This document shows positions 35,627 through 42,498 of a stretch of 64,000 bases of DNA, piece by piece; the stretch's first letter is position 1; every line of letters begins with the position of its first letter. The stretch is from positions 253,218 through 317,217 of the forward strand of contig DATLRO010000061.1 of the NCBI GenBank assembly GCA_035534615.1. Direction: 5' to 3'. The translations under genes and the position numbers were made by a program. The notes beneath the pieces were generated by a model. The model ran no database searches. It was given only the letters and a program-made list of their open reading frames with translations, and was not told the origin of the DNA. The DNA comes from JAGWRA01 sp035534615. GTDB taxonomy: Bacteria > Acidobacteriota > Vicinamibacteria > Vicinamibacterales > CAVVIG01.

Positions 35627-36091
35627 TCACACTTCGATCGCGTCCCCGGCGCGAACGACCGCGCCCGACACGACCCGCGCCCTCAGCCCGGCGCGGTGCA
35701 CCATGTTGGTCAGCACCGCCGGATCGACCAGCGCAGCCAGATGCGCGCACGGCTCGCACAGCCGGACGCCTTCCAGCACGGCCCCGCCGACCGTGAAGCG
35801 TCGTCCGACCAGATCGTTCAGCCTGACGTCGCGCGTCACGATGTTGCGACGGAATTCGGCCGGCGACCGTGCCACGCCGTCGGCGTCATTGAGTCTCTGG
35901 ATCTCCTCGCGCTCGATGAGCGTGACCTCGACGTCCGGCTTGCCCTTCAGCCTCTCCGAGAACGTGCCGACGCCGAGGTCGTATCGGTCGCCCACCAGTC
36001 CGCGGCCCGCCTCGAGCGCGGCCTCGGCCTCGGCGTGCAAGGCCGCGCCTGCGACGGATCCGGTGTAAATCGCCACGACGCTCGGGTTCAC
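35627..36091 (-). CDS. MOSC domain protein
   Basis: A 154-aa MOSC (molybdenum cofactor sulfurase C-terminal) domain alone. It has GDRYDLGVGTFS, IEREEIQRLN, the FRRNIVTRDVRLNDLVG signature and the conserved Cys in LCEPCAHL. Stand-alone MOSC proteins bind Moco or deliver sulfur; YiiM-type members detoxify N-hydroxylated bases. The start is a GTG. It lies between the PspC-like gene and the DHFR-like gene on the minus strand. Confidence 0.88.
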   Translation of the reverse strand: MNPSVVAIYTGSVAGAALHAEAEAALEAGRGLVGDRYDLGVGTFSERLKGKPDVEVTLIEREEIQRLNDADGVARSPAEFRRNIVTRDVRLNDLVGRRFTVGGAVLEGVRLCEPCAHLAALVDPAVLTNMVHRAGLRARVVSGAVVRAGDAIEV

Positions 36092-36115
36092 GGTGTCATC
36101 TCCCTGCGGTCAGCA

Positions 36116-36133
36116 GGCGGCGTTCGAGCCGCC
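36116..36133 (-). terminator. Small hairpin after PspC-like gene
   Basis: GGCGGC and GCCGCC form a 6-bp stem with a 6-nt loop just after the PspC-like stop codon, in the 48-bp spacer before the MOSC gene. Confidence 0.3.
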
Positions 36134-36139
36134 CGTTCG

Positions 36140-36376
36140 TCAGCTCGCCGCCGCATCCCGCCGGTCGGTCCGCGCTGCCGCGGCCTCCGAGGCTGGCGGC
36201 ATCAGCCACCAGAGACATGCGTAGAGCACGACGCCAGGGAAGCCGGCCGTCCCCAGGGTCAGGATGACGTAGGCGATACGCAGGCGGGTCGCATCCCAGC
36301 CGAAGTACGCCGCGATTCCTCCAAGGACTCCCGCCACCACGCCGCCGGTTGCCCGGCTCATCGCGCGCGATCCCAT
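36140..36376 (-). CDS. PspC-domain membrane protein
   Basis: A 78-aa protein with the PspC pattern: a basic start, VVAGVLGGIAAYFGWDATRLRI, then a hydrophobic helix VILTLGTAGFPGVVLYACLWWLMP. PspC-type proteins sense envelope stress or act as small membrane toxins/regulators. A GGAGG 5 nt upstream sets ATG 36376. An attC-like palindrome lies 82 bp upstream. Confidence 0.82.
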   Translation of the reverse strand: MGSRAMSRATGGVVAGVLGGIAAYFGWDATRLRIAYVILTLGTAGFPGVVLYACLWWLMPPASEAAAARTDRRDAAAS

Positions 36377-36457
36377 CGTGCCCTCCAGGGTGCCGGCCTC
36401 TCCGCCCGATACCGTCGGCGACGCGGGCAGCCGCACGGCGCACGCCGCCACATCGGT

Positions 36458-36534
36458 GCCTCACGACGTCAGGTCTGAACCGCGGCCGGCACATCATTGC
36501 ATCGCCCGATGCCGGCTGCAAGCGCCTGTTGGGC
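36458..36534 (-). other. attC-like site 2 (77 bp)
   Basis: On the minus strand it begins GCCCAAC (fits the RYYYAAC box), continues with a TTGCAGC L-box-like word, has a central stem (GCCGGC at 36485-36490 with GCCGGC at 36511-36516) and ends GTGAGGC, two changes from the expected GTTGGGC. The length equals that of the site at 37976. It lies downstream of the PhnB-like VOC gene and upstream of the PspC-like gene. Confidence 0.4.
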
Positions 36535-36666
36535 CGCGCACAGCTGACGACGCAACCGAAGCCTTGAAGAGCCAGCGGCACGCCAGGACCGTAGCGGCGC
36601 CGGCGACCGCCAGGCAGGAACTTCCCAGCAGCTCCTTCGCCCCGGCGCCCGGGCGGAGGCCGGGGG

Positions 36667-37158
36667 TCACGCGGACGGCGGCGCGAACTGCTTGAAGAAC
36701 GCCTGCGCCCGCTGATCCATTTCCTCGCGCGAGAGATCCTCTTTGTGCGTCGCGATCGTCCACTGGTAGCCGTACGGATCGGTGAACGTGCCGGTCCGAT
36801 CGCCCCAGAACTGATCGGCCAACTGTCCCATGGGTCCGGGGGCGACACGGCCTCCGGCGTTCACGGCGCGGTTGAACAGCGCGTCGCAGTCAAGCACGTA
36901 AATCCAGAACCCCACGGGCGATCCGCCTAAGGCCTTCGCGCTCTTGACACCGCCCATCTCGTCGTTCAGCATGAACCGCGAATTCCCGATCTGCAGCTCA
37001 GCGTGAATGATCCTGCCGTCAGGTCCCAGGGCACGCGACTTCTCTTCGGCGCCCAGGGCCTTCTTGTACCAGTCGATCGCCTCGGCCGCCCTGTCGAGAA
37101 TCAGGTGCGGCGTCATGGTGTGAAACCCCTCCGGAATCGGGCTCTTTGCTCGTGCCAT
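36667..37158 (-). CDS. VOC family protein, PhnB-like
   Basis: A 163-aa glyoxalase/VOC protein of the PhnB/YcdF type. TMTPHLILDRAAEAIDWYKKAL, the MLNDEMGG segment and FWGDRTGTFTDPYGYQWTIATHKED are the usual markers. Its substrate is unknown; relatives confer resistance to small molecules. AGGAGG just before ATG 37158 decides the start. It follows an SRPBCC gene on the minus strand with 73 bp between, containing a TGTTCGA/TCGAACA inverted repeat. Confidence 0.87.
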   Translation of the reverse strand: MARAKSPIPEGFHTMTPHLILDRAAEAIDWYKKALGAEEKSRALGPDGRIIHAELQIGNSRFMLNDEMGGVKSAKALGGSPVGFWIYVLDCDALFNRAVNAGGRVAPGPMGQLADQFWGDRTGTFTDPYGYQWTIATHKEDLSREEMDQRAQAFFKQFAPPSA

Positions 37159-37231
37159 CACGTCCTCCTGCTGTTCGATCATGCCTGCCGCCGGATGCCT
37201 GCCTCGGATTGTCGAACACGCTCCTGGCGAT

Positions 37232-37750
37232 CTACCGGTTCCGCCCGCTCTGGAACGGCAGCGGCGCGCCGGTCTCGAGGAGCGTCTTCAGGCCGCTGAG
37301 CACCTCGCTCCAGCCCCCGCCGGCGCCCTGCGGCTCGTGCTCGCCCGCCACCAGCGAGGCGACGCCAGGCGCGCCGGTGACGTCGTGCGTCACCGTGACC
37401 CGCGTCACGCCGCCCCGGACGGGCTCGATGTCGTATGTCAGCCGCGTGAACCCCTCGGCCGCGAGCGACGGCTCCATCAGCATTCGCCACGTTTGGACGA
37501 GCCGCCGCGGCGGATCCGCCTCGATCACGTCGCCGTCCACGATCACGCCGGTGATCCCCATGGCCTTCATCCCGTCGTTCGGGTGCGCGCGATACGCCCC
37601 GCCGGGCCGCAGTTCGTAATCGACGAGCGGCGCGTAGCCGTACTTCACCGTCCACTCCGGCCTGGTGAGCCCGTCCCAGACCGCCTGCGGCGTTGCCTTG
37701 ATGTACACGCGATGCGTCTGAATCGTCCTCGTCGCGACAGGGGTGGTCAT
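37232..37750 (-). CDS. SRPBCC (AHSA1-like) domain protein 1
   Basis: A 172-aa START-like domain of the AHSA1/polyketide-cyclase group. Its start RVYIKATPQAVWDGLTRPEWTVKY and the later WSEVLSGLKTLLETG helix are characteristic. These bind hydrophobic ligands, and similar proteins often accompany ArsR regulators. ATG 37750 is preceded by a GGAGGACG-like site. It is one of two SRPBCC genes flanking a membrane-protein fragment. Confidence 0.87.
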   Translation of the reverse strand: MTTPVATRTIQTHRVYIKATPQAVWDGLTRPEWTVKYGYAPLVDYELRPGGAYRAHPNDGMKAMGITGVIVDGDVIEADPPRRLVQTWRMLMEPSLAAEGFTRLTYDIEPVRGGVTRVTVTHDVTGAPGVASLVAGEHEPQGAGGGWSEVLSGLKTLLETGAPLPFQSGRNR

Positions 37751-37779
37751 CGCGTCCTCCAATGCAGATCGCCGCGCCA

Positions 37780-37956
37780 TTATCGGCGCAGCGGCAGCAG
37801 CGCCCGCAACCGTTCTTCCCGCAGGATCATTCCCGCCCAGATCAGCGCCGCGAACGGAACGGGAAACATGGTCTCGAACAGAGGATCGCCGACGCGGACG
37901 TTGGCAGCGGTCGCAATGTTCCGGTCGCCGGACGCTCTCGTCGTCGTCGGGCTCGA
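37780..37956 (-). pseudogene. C-terminal fragment of a membrane protein
   Basis: Between two SRPBCC genes, one minus-strand frame reads NIATAANVRVGDPLFETMF, then a hydrophobic helix (PFAALIWAGMIL) and REERLRALLPLRR before a TAA at 37780-37782. It resembles the C-terminus of a small DoxX-like membrane protein. No start codon or N-terminal helices are present, so this is a truncated gene lying directly after an attC-like site. Confidence 0.45.
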
Positions 37957-37975
37957 TCAGCTCCCATTGCACCCG

Positions 37976-38052
37976 GCCGACCATGGCAACCGCAAGACGC
38001 CAGGAGCGCTCGACCGGCCGAAAGCTTGGTCAGCTTCGTCCCATTGTTCGGC
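37976..38052 (-). other. attC-like site 1 (77 bp)
   Basis: It begins 4 nt after the SRPBCC stop codon. On the minus strand it reads GCCGAAC (near the RYYYAAC box), spacer AATGG, L-box-like GACGAAGC, a central region, then CCAT and GGTCGGC, one change from the complement GTTCGGC. The ends form an imperfect stem with an extra unpaired base, as in integron attC sites. The same GTTCGGC word stands at 38572-38578, upstream of the same gene. Confidence 0.42.
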
Positions 38053-38056
38053 GGCA

Positions 38057-38506
38057 TCACCCTTCTGTGATCTCGGCCTCCACGAGCTTCGCCAGAAGCT
38101 CCAGCGACTCCTGCCAGCCGAGGTAGCACGCTTCCAGCGGTATTGGGTCAGGGATGCCCTGCTGCACGATGGTCAGCTCAGTACCGCAGAACACATCGCC
38201 GAGCGACACCGTGATCTCCATTTCCCCCGGCATGTTCGGGTCGTCGAACTTGTCGGTATGCCGGATCCGCTTGCCCGGCACCAGCTCGAGGTACTCTCCG
38301 CCGAACGAGTGACTGCTGCCGGTCGTGAAGTTCCTGAACGACATCCTGAACGTGCCACCCACCGTGGCATTGAGATGATCGACCTTGCACGTGAAGCCAT
38401 GTGGCGGAAGCCACTTGACCACAGCCTCTGGATCCAGAAACGCCCGATACACTCGCTCGGGCTTCGACTTGAAGACGCGATGAAGACGGATGCTCCGATC
38501 GGCCAT
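38057..38506 (-). CDS. SRPBCC (AHSA1-like) domain protein 2
   Basis: A 149-aa START-like domain (RLHRVFKSKPERVYRAFLDPEAVVKWLPP, shown here only as RVYRAFLDPEAVVKW; later WQESLELLAKLVE). It binds an unknown hydrophobic ligand. A strong ribosome site (GGAGAG-type) precedes ATG 38506. It is bounded by a GTTCGGC word upstream and an attC-like palindrome 4 nt after its stop, which is the layout of a one-gene integron cassette. A consensus-like promoter lies about 120 bp upstream. Confidence 0.87.
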   Translation of the reverse strand: MADRSIRLHRVFKSKPERVYRAFLDPEAVVKWLPPHGFTCKVDHLNATVGGTFRMSFRNFTTGSSHSFGGEYLELVPGKRIRHTDKFDDPNMPGEMEITVSLGDVFCGTELTIVQQGIPDPIPLEACYLGWQESLELLAKLVEAEITEG

Positions 38507-38571
38507 GCTTCTCTCCTTCCCGATTCATCCTCCAGCGGACGCCGACGTTCATCGCCCGCTGCTCCGTGTTC

Positions 38572-38578
38572 GCCGAAC
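38572..38578 (-). other. GTTCGGC core-site word, possible attI-like junction
   Basis: On the minus strand GTTCGGC resembles the GTTRRRY recombination core. It lies between the promoter at 38625 and the SRPBCC gene, where an integration site would be expected. A 7-mer alone is weak; its value comes from matching the attC-like site at the other end of the same gene. Confidence 0.25.
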
Positions 38579-38624
38579 GACTATCAGGCGGAACTCGATA
38601 ACCTGGTACGGCCGCGAGGCTCGC

Positions 38625-38653
38625 AGTGTAGCGCCGCCGTTGCCGAGGTTCAA
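38625..38653 (-). promoter_or_regulatory. Sigma70-type promoter, Pc-like
   Basis: On the minus strand TTGAAC (38653-38648) and TACACT (38630-38625) are separated by exactly 17 nt. It is the best -35/-10 pair I found in the window. It reads from the integrase remnant into the SRPBCC gene, as a cassette promoter would. Confidence 0.6.
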
Positions 38654-38728
38654 TGTATTCGCAAGCCTTGGCACAAGAGGCTGTTGCGTGCGAGCCTGAA
38701 GGTCAGAGTCGGCGCCCGAGACCGTCCA

Positions 38729-38821
38729 GGGGCTGCGCACTCCGCGGCCGCCGGTGTTGAGCACGTTGGCGCAGATCATCATCGTGCTCACGTCGCGATG
38801 CCCGAGCAGCTCATGGATGAT
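38729..38821 (-). pseudogene. Integron-type integrase, C-terminal remnant, catalytic Tyr lost
   Basis: About 31 codons match the C-terminal end of integron integrases: HELLGHRDVSTMMICANVLN followed by TGGRGVRSP. The usual form is LGHxDVSTTMIYTHVLNRGG. The conserved His of LGH remains, but the nucleophilic Tyr is Cys (codon TGC at 38773-38771). Nothing of the rest of the protein is found upstream, and the frame runs on past the normal end. It is a dead remnant of a tyrosine recombinase. Confidence 0.7.
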
Positions 38822-38960
38822 GCATAATCGGCACCGGCGACACCCGACCCTCGGGTACGTCACTCCCGTGCAGGACGAACGCCGGCTTCAGGCAGCGGCG
38901 CAGCGAACACGAAACCCGCGTCCACGACCATCGCTCCGGCTCCACGAGTGAGGATCGTCC

Positions 38961-39722
38961 ATGCAGCGCTCCGAGCAGATGACCCGTGTGGGATTCGCCT
39001 CGGGCATGATCGCCCTGGGCGTGATCGGCCTCGTGCTCCGCGATTTCGCGCTCGTGTGGGGACCGGTGCCCCGGTGGGTCCCGTCGAGCACGGCGCTCGC
39101 CTGCGTCTGCGCGGCGGTGCCGCTCGCGGCGGGCATTGCCCTGCTCTTCCGGCGGACCGCGGCGGCGGCGGCGCTGGTGCTCTTCGTCTACGTCGGGCTC
39201 TGGTGGTGGCTGCTCAAGGTGCCCGAGGTGGTCATGGCACCGCTCACCGAGCTGACCTGGCTCGACTGCGGCATGTTCGCGATACTGCTGGCAGGCGCGT
39301 GGACCCTGTTCGCCGACCTTGGCGGGCGGCCCTTCCTGGGGGGCGAGCGGGGGATGCGGCTCGCGCGTCTGCTCTTCGGCCTCTCGCTGATCCCGACCGG
39401 CTTGTCACATTTCGTCTACGCCTCCCTCACCGTCCCGTTGATCCCCTCGTGGCTCCCTTACCACCTGGGATGGGCGTACTTCACGGGCGCCTGCCACCTC
39501 GCGGCCGGCCTCGGCGTCCTGTTCGGCGTGCTGCCCGGACTGGCCGCGTCGCTCGAAGCGGCCATGCTCGGGATCTTCACCATCCTCGTGTGGATCCCCA
39601 GGGTGATCGCCGCGCCCGCCACGCGCGGGAACTGGACTGAACTCTGGATCTCCTGGGCCCTCACCGCGGCCGCGGCCGTCGTCGCCGCCCACGTCCCGCC
39701 GCGGTCCCGGCGAGCGGCGTAA
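38961..39722 (+). CDS. DoxX-like polytopic membrane protein
   Basis: A 253-aa membrane protein with about seven or eight hydrophobic helices. The second half (YFTGACHLAAGLGVLFG, LGIFTILVWIPRV) resembles DoxX-like proteins. DoxX relatives take part in thiosulfate oxidation or oxidative-stress complexes, but many have no assigned role. The start could be ATG 38961 or ATG 38979. It is on the plus strand, opposite to its cassette-like neighbours, and converges with the terpene-cyclase-like gene. Confidence 0.65.
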   Translation: MQRSEQMTRVGFASGMIALGVIGLVLRDFALVWGPVPRWVPSSTALACVCAAVPLAAGIALLFRRTAAAAALVLFVYVGLWWWLLKVPEVVMAPLTELTWLDCGMFAILLAGAWTLFADLGGRPFLGGERGMRLARLLFGLSLIPTGLSHFVYASLTVPLIPSWLPYHLGWAYFTGACHLAAGLGVLFGVLPGLAASLEAAMLGIFTILVWIPRVIAAPATRGNWTELWISWALTAAAAVVAAHVPPRSRRAA

Positions 39723-39761
39723 TTCGCGGCGAACCCTGTCTCCTTCCAGCGGCCCTCTGCG

Positions 39762-40772
39762 TCAGTCCCGTGCTGAATACCAGTCCATCACTCGTAAGGC
39801 ACGGAGGGTGTTCCACCGGCTCGGCCGGCCCTCGCTTTCGTCTTCGTCTACTGTCTTGATCGGCATCTCGCCCGGGTACCGGACCTCCAGCGGCCACCGG
39901 CCCTCCTCGTCCCGCTTGGAGGCGACCAGGTCGATCGCCTCCGCCACGCGCTCGTCGGGTGCGACGCCGGCGCAGCGCAGGTAGTCGAGGCCCCGCAGCA
40001 CGTCGTAGTGCCACCACGTCGGGAAGGCGAAGCGCGTCCACGCGGGCTGGCCGCTGCCATCCGGGCCGGTCTTCCGGTCGTAATCGATGACCGCGCCGGT
40101 CGACCGCCGGCGGAAGAGGCGGCGCTCGAGAAGGTACTCCTGCCCGCGGAGCCGGGCCGCGGTCACCCCTGGGCGGCCCTCGACGGCTCGTTCGTATTCG
40201 AGCAGGGCTTCGAGCACGCAGATCGTGGTGTTGAACGACGACCGGGTCGAGCCGTTCTCAGCCTCGCAGTTCCAGCCGCCGTCGGGCAGCTGATCGCCGA
40301 GCAGCCGGTCGACGATGGCCCGGACGTCCTGGCTGAAGTAGGCGCCGGCCGCCGCCACCTGCCCGTTGATGCAGGGCTCGACCTCGCCGGCGAAGAAGGG
40401 GTTGGCATCACACTCCGGCGGACCGCACCCCTGCCAGGTGACATTGTCACGGACGAGCCCCACCGCACGACGAGCCTGGTCGCACCCGGGATCGAGACCC
40501 AGGTCCCGCAGCAGCATCAGCACGTGCATCGTCGAATTCCATCCACGGTTCCAGGCTGTGCCGCCCCACCGCCCGTCGGCCCCCTGGAGCGCGAGCAGCC
40601 GGGCGCCCACGCCCTCGGTCGCGACCCTTGCGCGCTCGGCCGCCACCTTCTCCGCCGGCGCACCGGTCAGGTCGCGCATCGCCTGCCAGCGGATCGACGG
40701 GTCGGCATCGAGCAGCCAGCGTATGACCGAGCTCTCTGGCCCGGGAACTTGCCGTGCGGGTGGAGTGGTCAC
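39762..40772 (-). CDS. Squalene-cyclase-like alpha/alpha toroid protein
   Basis: A 336-aa soluble protein with repeated QW-like motifs of terpene cyclases and prenyltransferases (ADGRWGGTAW, PDGGWNCEAENGS, DEEGRWPLE). The DxDD motif of squalene-hopene cyclases is not present, and the protein is half their length, so it is unlikely to cyclise squalene. It may be a toroid of unknown use. I place the start at GTG 40772, after an AGGCGG; the frame reaches GTG 40790, but that part overlaps an SDR remnant. Confidence 0.7.
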   Translation of the reverse strand: MTTPPARQVPGPESSVIRWLLDADPSIRWQAMRDLTGAPAEKVAAERARVATEGVGARLLALQGADGRWGGTAWNRGWNSTMHVLMLLRDLGLDPGCDQARRAVGLVRDNVTWQGCGPPECDANPFFAGEVEPCINGQVAAAGAYFSQDVRAIVDRLLGDQLPDGGWNCEAENGSTRSSFNTTICVLEALLEYERAVEGRPGVTAARLRGQEYLLERRLFRRRSTGAVIDYDRKTGPDGSGQPAWTRFAFPTWWHYDVLRGLDYLRCAGVAPDERVAEAIDLVASKRDEEGRWPLEVRYPGEMPIKTVDEDESEGRPSRWNTLRALRVMDWYSARD

Positions 40773-40779
40773 GATCCGC

Positions 40780-40854
40780 CTATATGCCACCGGTCACATC
40801 GATGAACGCACCCGTGGTGAACGACGCCTCATCGGACACATGCTTCTCATCAGC
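40780..40854 (-). pseudogene. C-terminal fragment of a short-chain dehydrogenase
   Basis: Twenty-four codons on the minus strand read SDEASFTTGAFIDVTGGI before a TAG at 40782-40780, preceded by ADEKHV. This is the conserved C-terminal end of SDR-family oxidoreductases. An in-frame TGA lies just upstream and the Rossmann fold is missing. It abuts the start of the cyclase-like gene, so it marks a recombination or deletion junction. Confidence 0.65.
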
Positions 40855-40916
40855 CCTTTGTCGTCACGAGATGCCCTGCCGGGCCATGCGGCCTGTCCCC
40901 ATTCCGTGAATCATCG

Positions 40917-41273
40917 TCAAGCTGTGGACTTGTTCAGCGTCACGGCCGCGCGAACGAGCGTCTTCAATGCCTTCTCGTTGATCTTCTCGCCCTCGTGGAA
41001 GTCGATGGCACGCCTGGTGTTCCAGCCAAGGCTGGAGTTGAAGAGGCCCGACGGATCCTTCAGCGCCGCCCCCTTGGCGAAGGTCATTTTCACGACGTTC
41101 TTGTACGTCTCGCCGGTGCAGATCATGCCATCGTGATACCACACCGGCACCCCGCGCCACTTCCACTCCTCGACCACTTCGGGATCGGCCTGCCTGACCA
41201 GGGCACGGAGCCGGCTGAGCATCTTGCCCCGCCAGTCGCCGAACGGCTTCGCGCCGCCGCTGCGCCAGCACAC
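40917..41273 (-). CDS. DUF1801 (YdhG-like) domain protein
   Basis: A 118-aa protein of the DUF1801 family. WRGKMLSRLRALVRQADPEVVEEWKWRGVP, shown here as LRALVRQADPEVVEEWKW, plus ICTGETYKNVVKMTFAKGA and GWNTRRAIDFHEGEKI are diagnostic. The usual N-terminal helices before the WRG motif are shortened. The family's function is unknown; it is common in integron cassettes and mobile regions. The start is a GTG 13 bp after the VOC stop, so the two genes are one unit. Confidence 0.83.
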   Translation of the reverse strand: MCWRSGGAKPFGDWRGKMLSRLRALVRQADPEVVEEWKWRGVPVWYHDGMICTGETYKNVVKMTFAKGAALKDPSGLFNSSLGWNTRRAIDFHEGEKINEKALKTLVRAAVTLNKSTA

Positions 41274-41286
41274 GTGGCGTCCGGGA

Positions 41287-41667
41287 TCAAAGCGCGCTGA
41301 TCGTGACGTAGTACCCGTCCGGATCCCGGAGCGAGAACTCCTGCGTTCTGGTGTTCGGGTTGAGATGCGGCTCCTCTTCGAGCCGAGGTACGAGCCCGCG
41401 GGCCCGTTGCAGGGCCCGGTCGAAATCGTCGAGGCGAAAGAACAAGAGGAGGCCGTTGCCTGGCGTCGCGCGATCAGGACTCGTCAAGGAGGGATGCTCG
41501 TGGGCGCCCCACTCGTGCAGGCAGAGCAGGACCGTTCCATCCGAGTCGAGGAGCTGGCCGAAGTCCGCGTGGGCCGGTCCCGTCTCCGGCTGGCCGAAGA
41601 GTGACTGGTACCACTTGAAGCTCGACCGGACGTCGCTGACCCCGATGATGGTCCAGATGCGCTTCAT
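41287..41667 (-). CDS. VOC family (glyoxalase/bleomycin-resistance-like) protein
   Basis: A 126-aa single VOC domain. TIIGVSDVRSSFKWYQSLFG at the start and FSLRDPDGYYVTISAL at the end are the standard ends of this fold. The HEWGAHEHPSL stretch may carry a metal ligand. Its substrate is unknown. GGAGG lies upstream, and an attC-like 60-bp palindrome lies 15 bp before the start, as at a cassette boundary. Confidence 0.87.
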   Translation of the reverse strand: MKRIWTIIGVSDVRSSFKWYQSLFGQPETGPAHADFGQLLDSDGTVLLCLHEWGAHEHPSLTSPDRATPGNGLLLFFRLDDFDRALQRARGLVPRLEEEPHLNPNTRTQEFSLRDPDGYYVTISAL

Positions 41668-41682
41668 GACACTCCTCCAGCG

Positions 41683-41742
41683 GCTCCACGCTCCGGCTCA
41701 CCGGCGGCGCGCCACGCCGGGCGCTGCAATCGGTCGTCGGGC
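41683..41742 (-). other. attC-like site 3 (60 bp)
   Basis: On the minus strand it begins GCCCGAC (one change from RYYYAAC), has a GATTGCAGC L-box-like word, a central inverted repeat (CCGGCG at 41701-41706 with CGCCGG at 41715-41720) and ends GTGGAGC, two changes from GTTGGGC. The length matches the classical 59-base element. It stands directly before the VOC-DUF1801 pair on the same strand. Confidence 0.4.
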
Positions 41743-41938
41743 CGCCTGATCCTACTCCCACGAGCGGGCTGCGTTGACCGAGCGGCGTCGCGAGTCCGGC
41801 TCCGGTCGTCGGACCGCGCTGCGAGGGCGACGCAGGCCGCCGCCCGTCCTGGCCCATCGAACCTTTCGGAGTCCACCCCGATGTCCGTGCAGATCATCAC
41901 CCGGCGCTGTCGCACGATGGCGGAATCCGCAGGCTGCG

Positions 41939-41944
41939 TATAAT
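41939..41944 (+). promoter_or_regulatory. TATAAT box with a possible leader peptide before the thioesterase
   Basis: A consensus -10 box ends 7 nt before ATG 41951, which opens an 11-codon frame (MASSGRAGAGA) whose TGA at 41984-41986 overlaps the thioesterase ATG at 41983. This would couple the two starts. The rest of the 315-bp spacer 41668-41982 holds only attC-like site 3. Confidence 0.4.
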
Positions 41945-41982
41945 CGCTGGATGGCATCTTCAGGTCGCGCCGGGGCCGGCGC

Positions 41983-42438
41983 ATGACCGGCGGCCACGGT
42001 TCCGAATCACACGCCAGCGGCCGGATCGCCGAGAGCTTCGGCCGCCAGACCCTGATGGCGCTGTTCGGTGCGACGCTCGATCGGGTGGCGAAGGGGGAGG
42101 TCGACATCCGGTTGCCCTACCGCCCCGACCTCTGCCAGCAGCATGGCTTCCTGCACGCCGGCGTCGTCACGGCCATCGTGGACAGTGCCTGCGGGTACGC
42201 GGCGCTCACGACGATGCCGGATGGCGTCGGGGTGCTGAGCGTGGAGTTCAAGATCAACCTGCTGGCGCCGGCGGCCGGCGACGAATTCATCGCGCGCGGA
42301 CGCGTCGTCCGGGCGGGCCGCACGGTCACCGTCTGCACTGGCGAGGTCGTCGCCCGGCAGAACGGCGCGGAGAAGCCGATCGCGCTGATGCAGGCGACGA
42401 TGATGACGGTCCGCGGGCGGGACGAGGTCGTGGGGTAG
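41983..42438 (+). CDS. PaaI-family hotdog thioesterase
   Basis: A 151-aa hotdog-fold acyl-CoA thioesterase. The conserved segment QQHGFLHAGVVTAIVDSACGYAALT contains the PaaI-type HGG-like loop and catalytic Asp position (shown here as HGFLHAGVVTAIVDSACGYA), followed by SVEFKINLLAPAAGD. It hydrolyses acyl- or aryl-CoA esters, substrate unknown. The start overlaps a tiny upstream frame (ATGA). It is divergent from the cassette-like VOC gene. Confidence 0.88.
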   Translation: MTGGHGSESHASGRIAESFGRQTLMALFGATLDRVAKGEVDIRLPYRPDLCQQHGFLHAGVVTAIVDSACGYAALTTMPDGVGVLSVEFKINLLAPAAGDEFIARGRVVRAGRTVTVCTGEVVARQNGAEKPIALMQATMMTVRGRDEVVG

Positions 42439-42498
42439 GCGTGGAACGATCCACGGATTGAAACGTCGGACGCCGAACGAAGAAACAGGACCCGCCCG

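Noticed and set aside
37170..37220. A TGTTCGA/TCGAACA inverted repeat between SRPBCC 1 and the VOC gene, considered as a fourth attC
   Set aside because: The GTT half comes before the AAC half on both strands, opposite to an attC, and no L-box-like words are seen.
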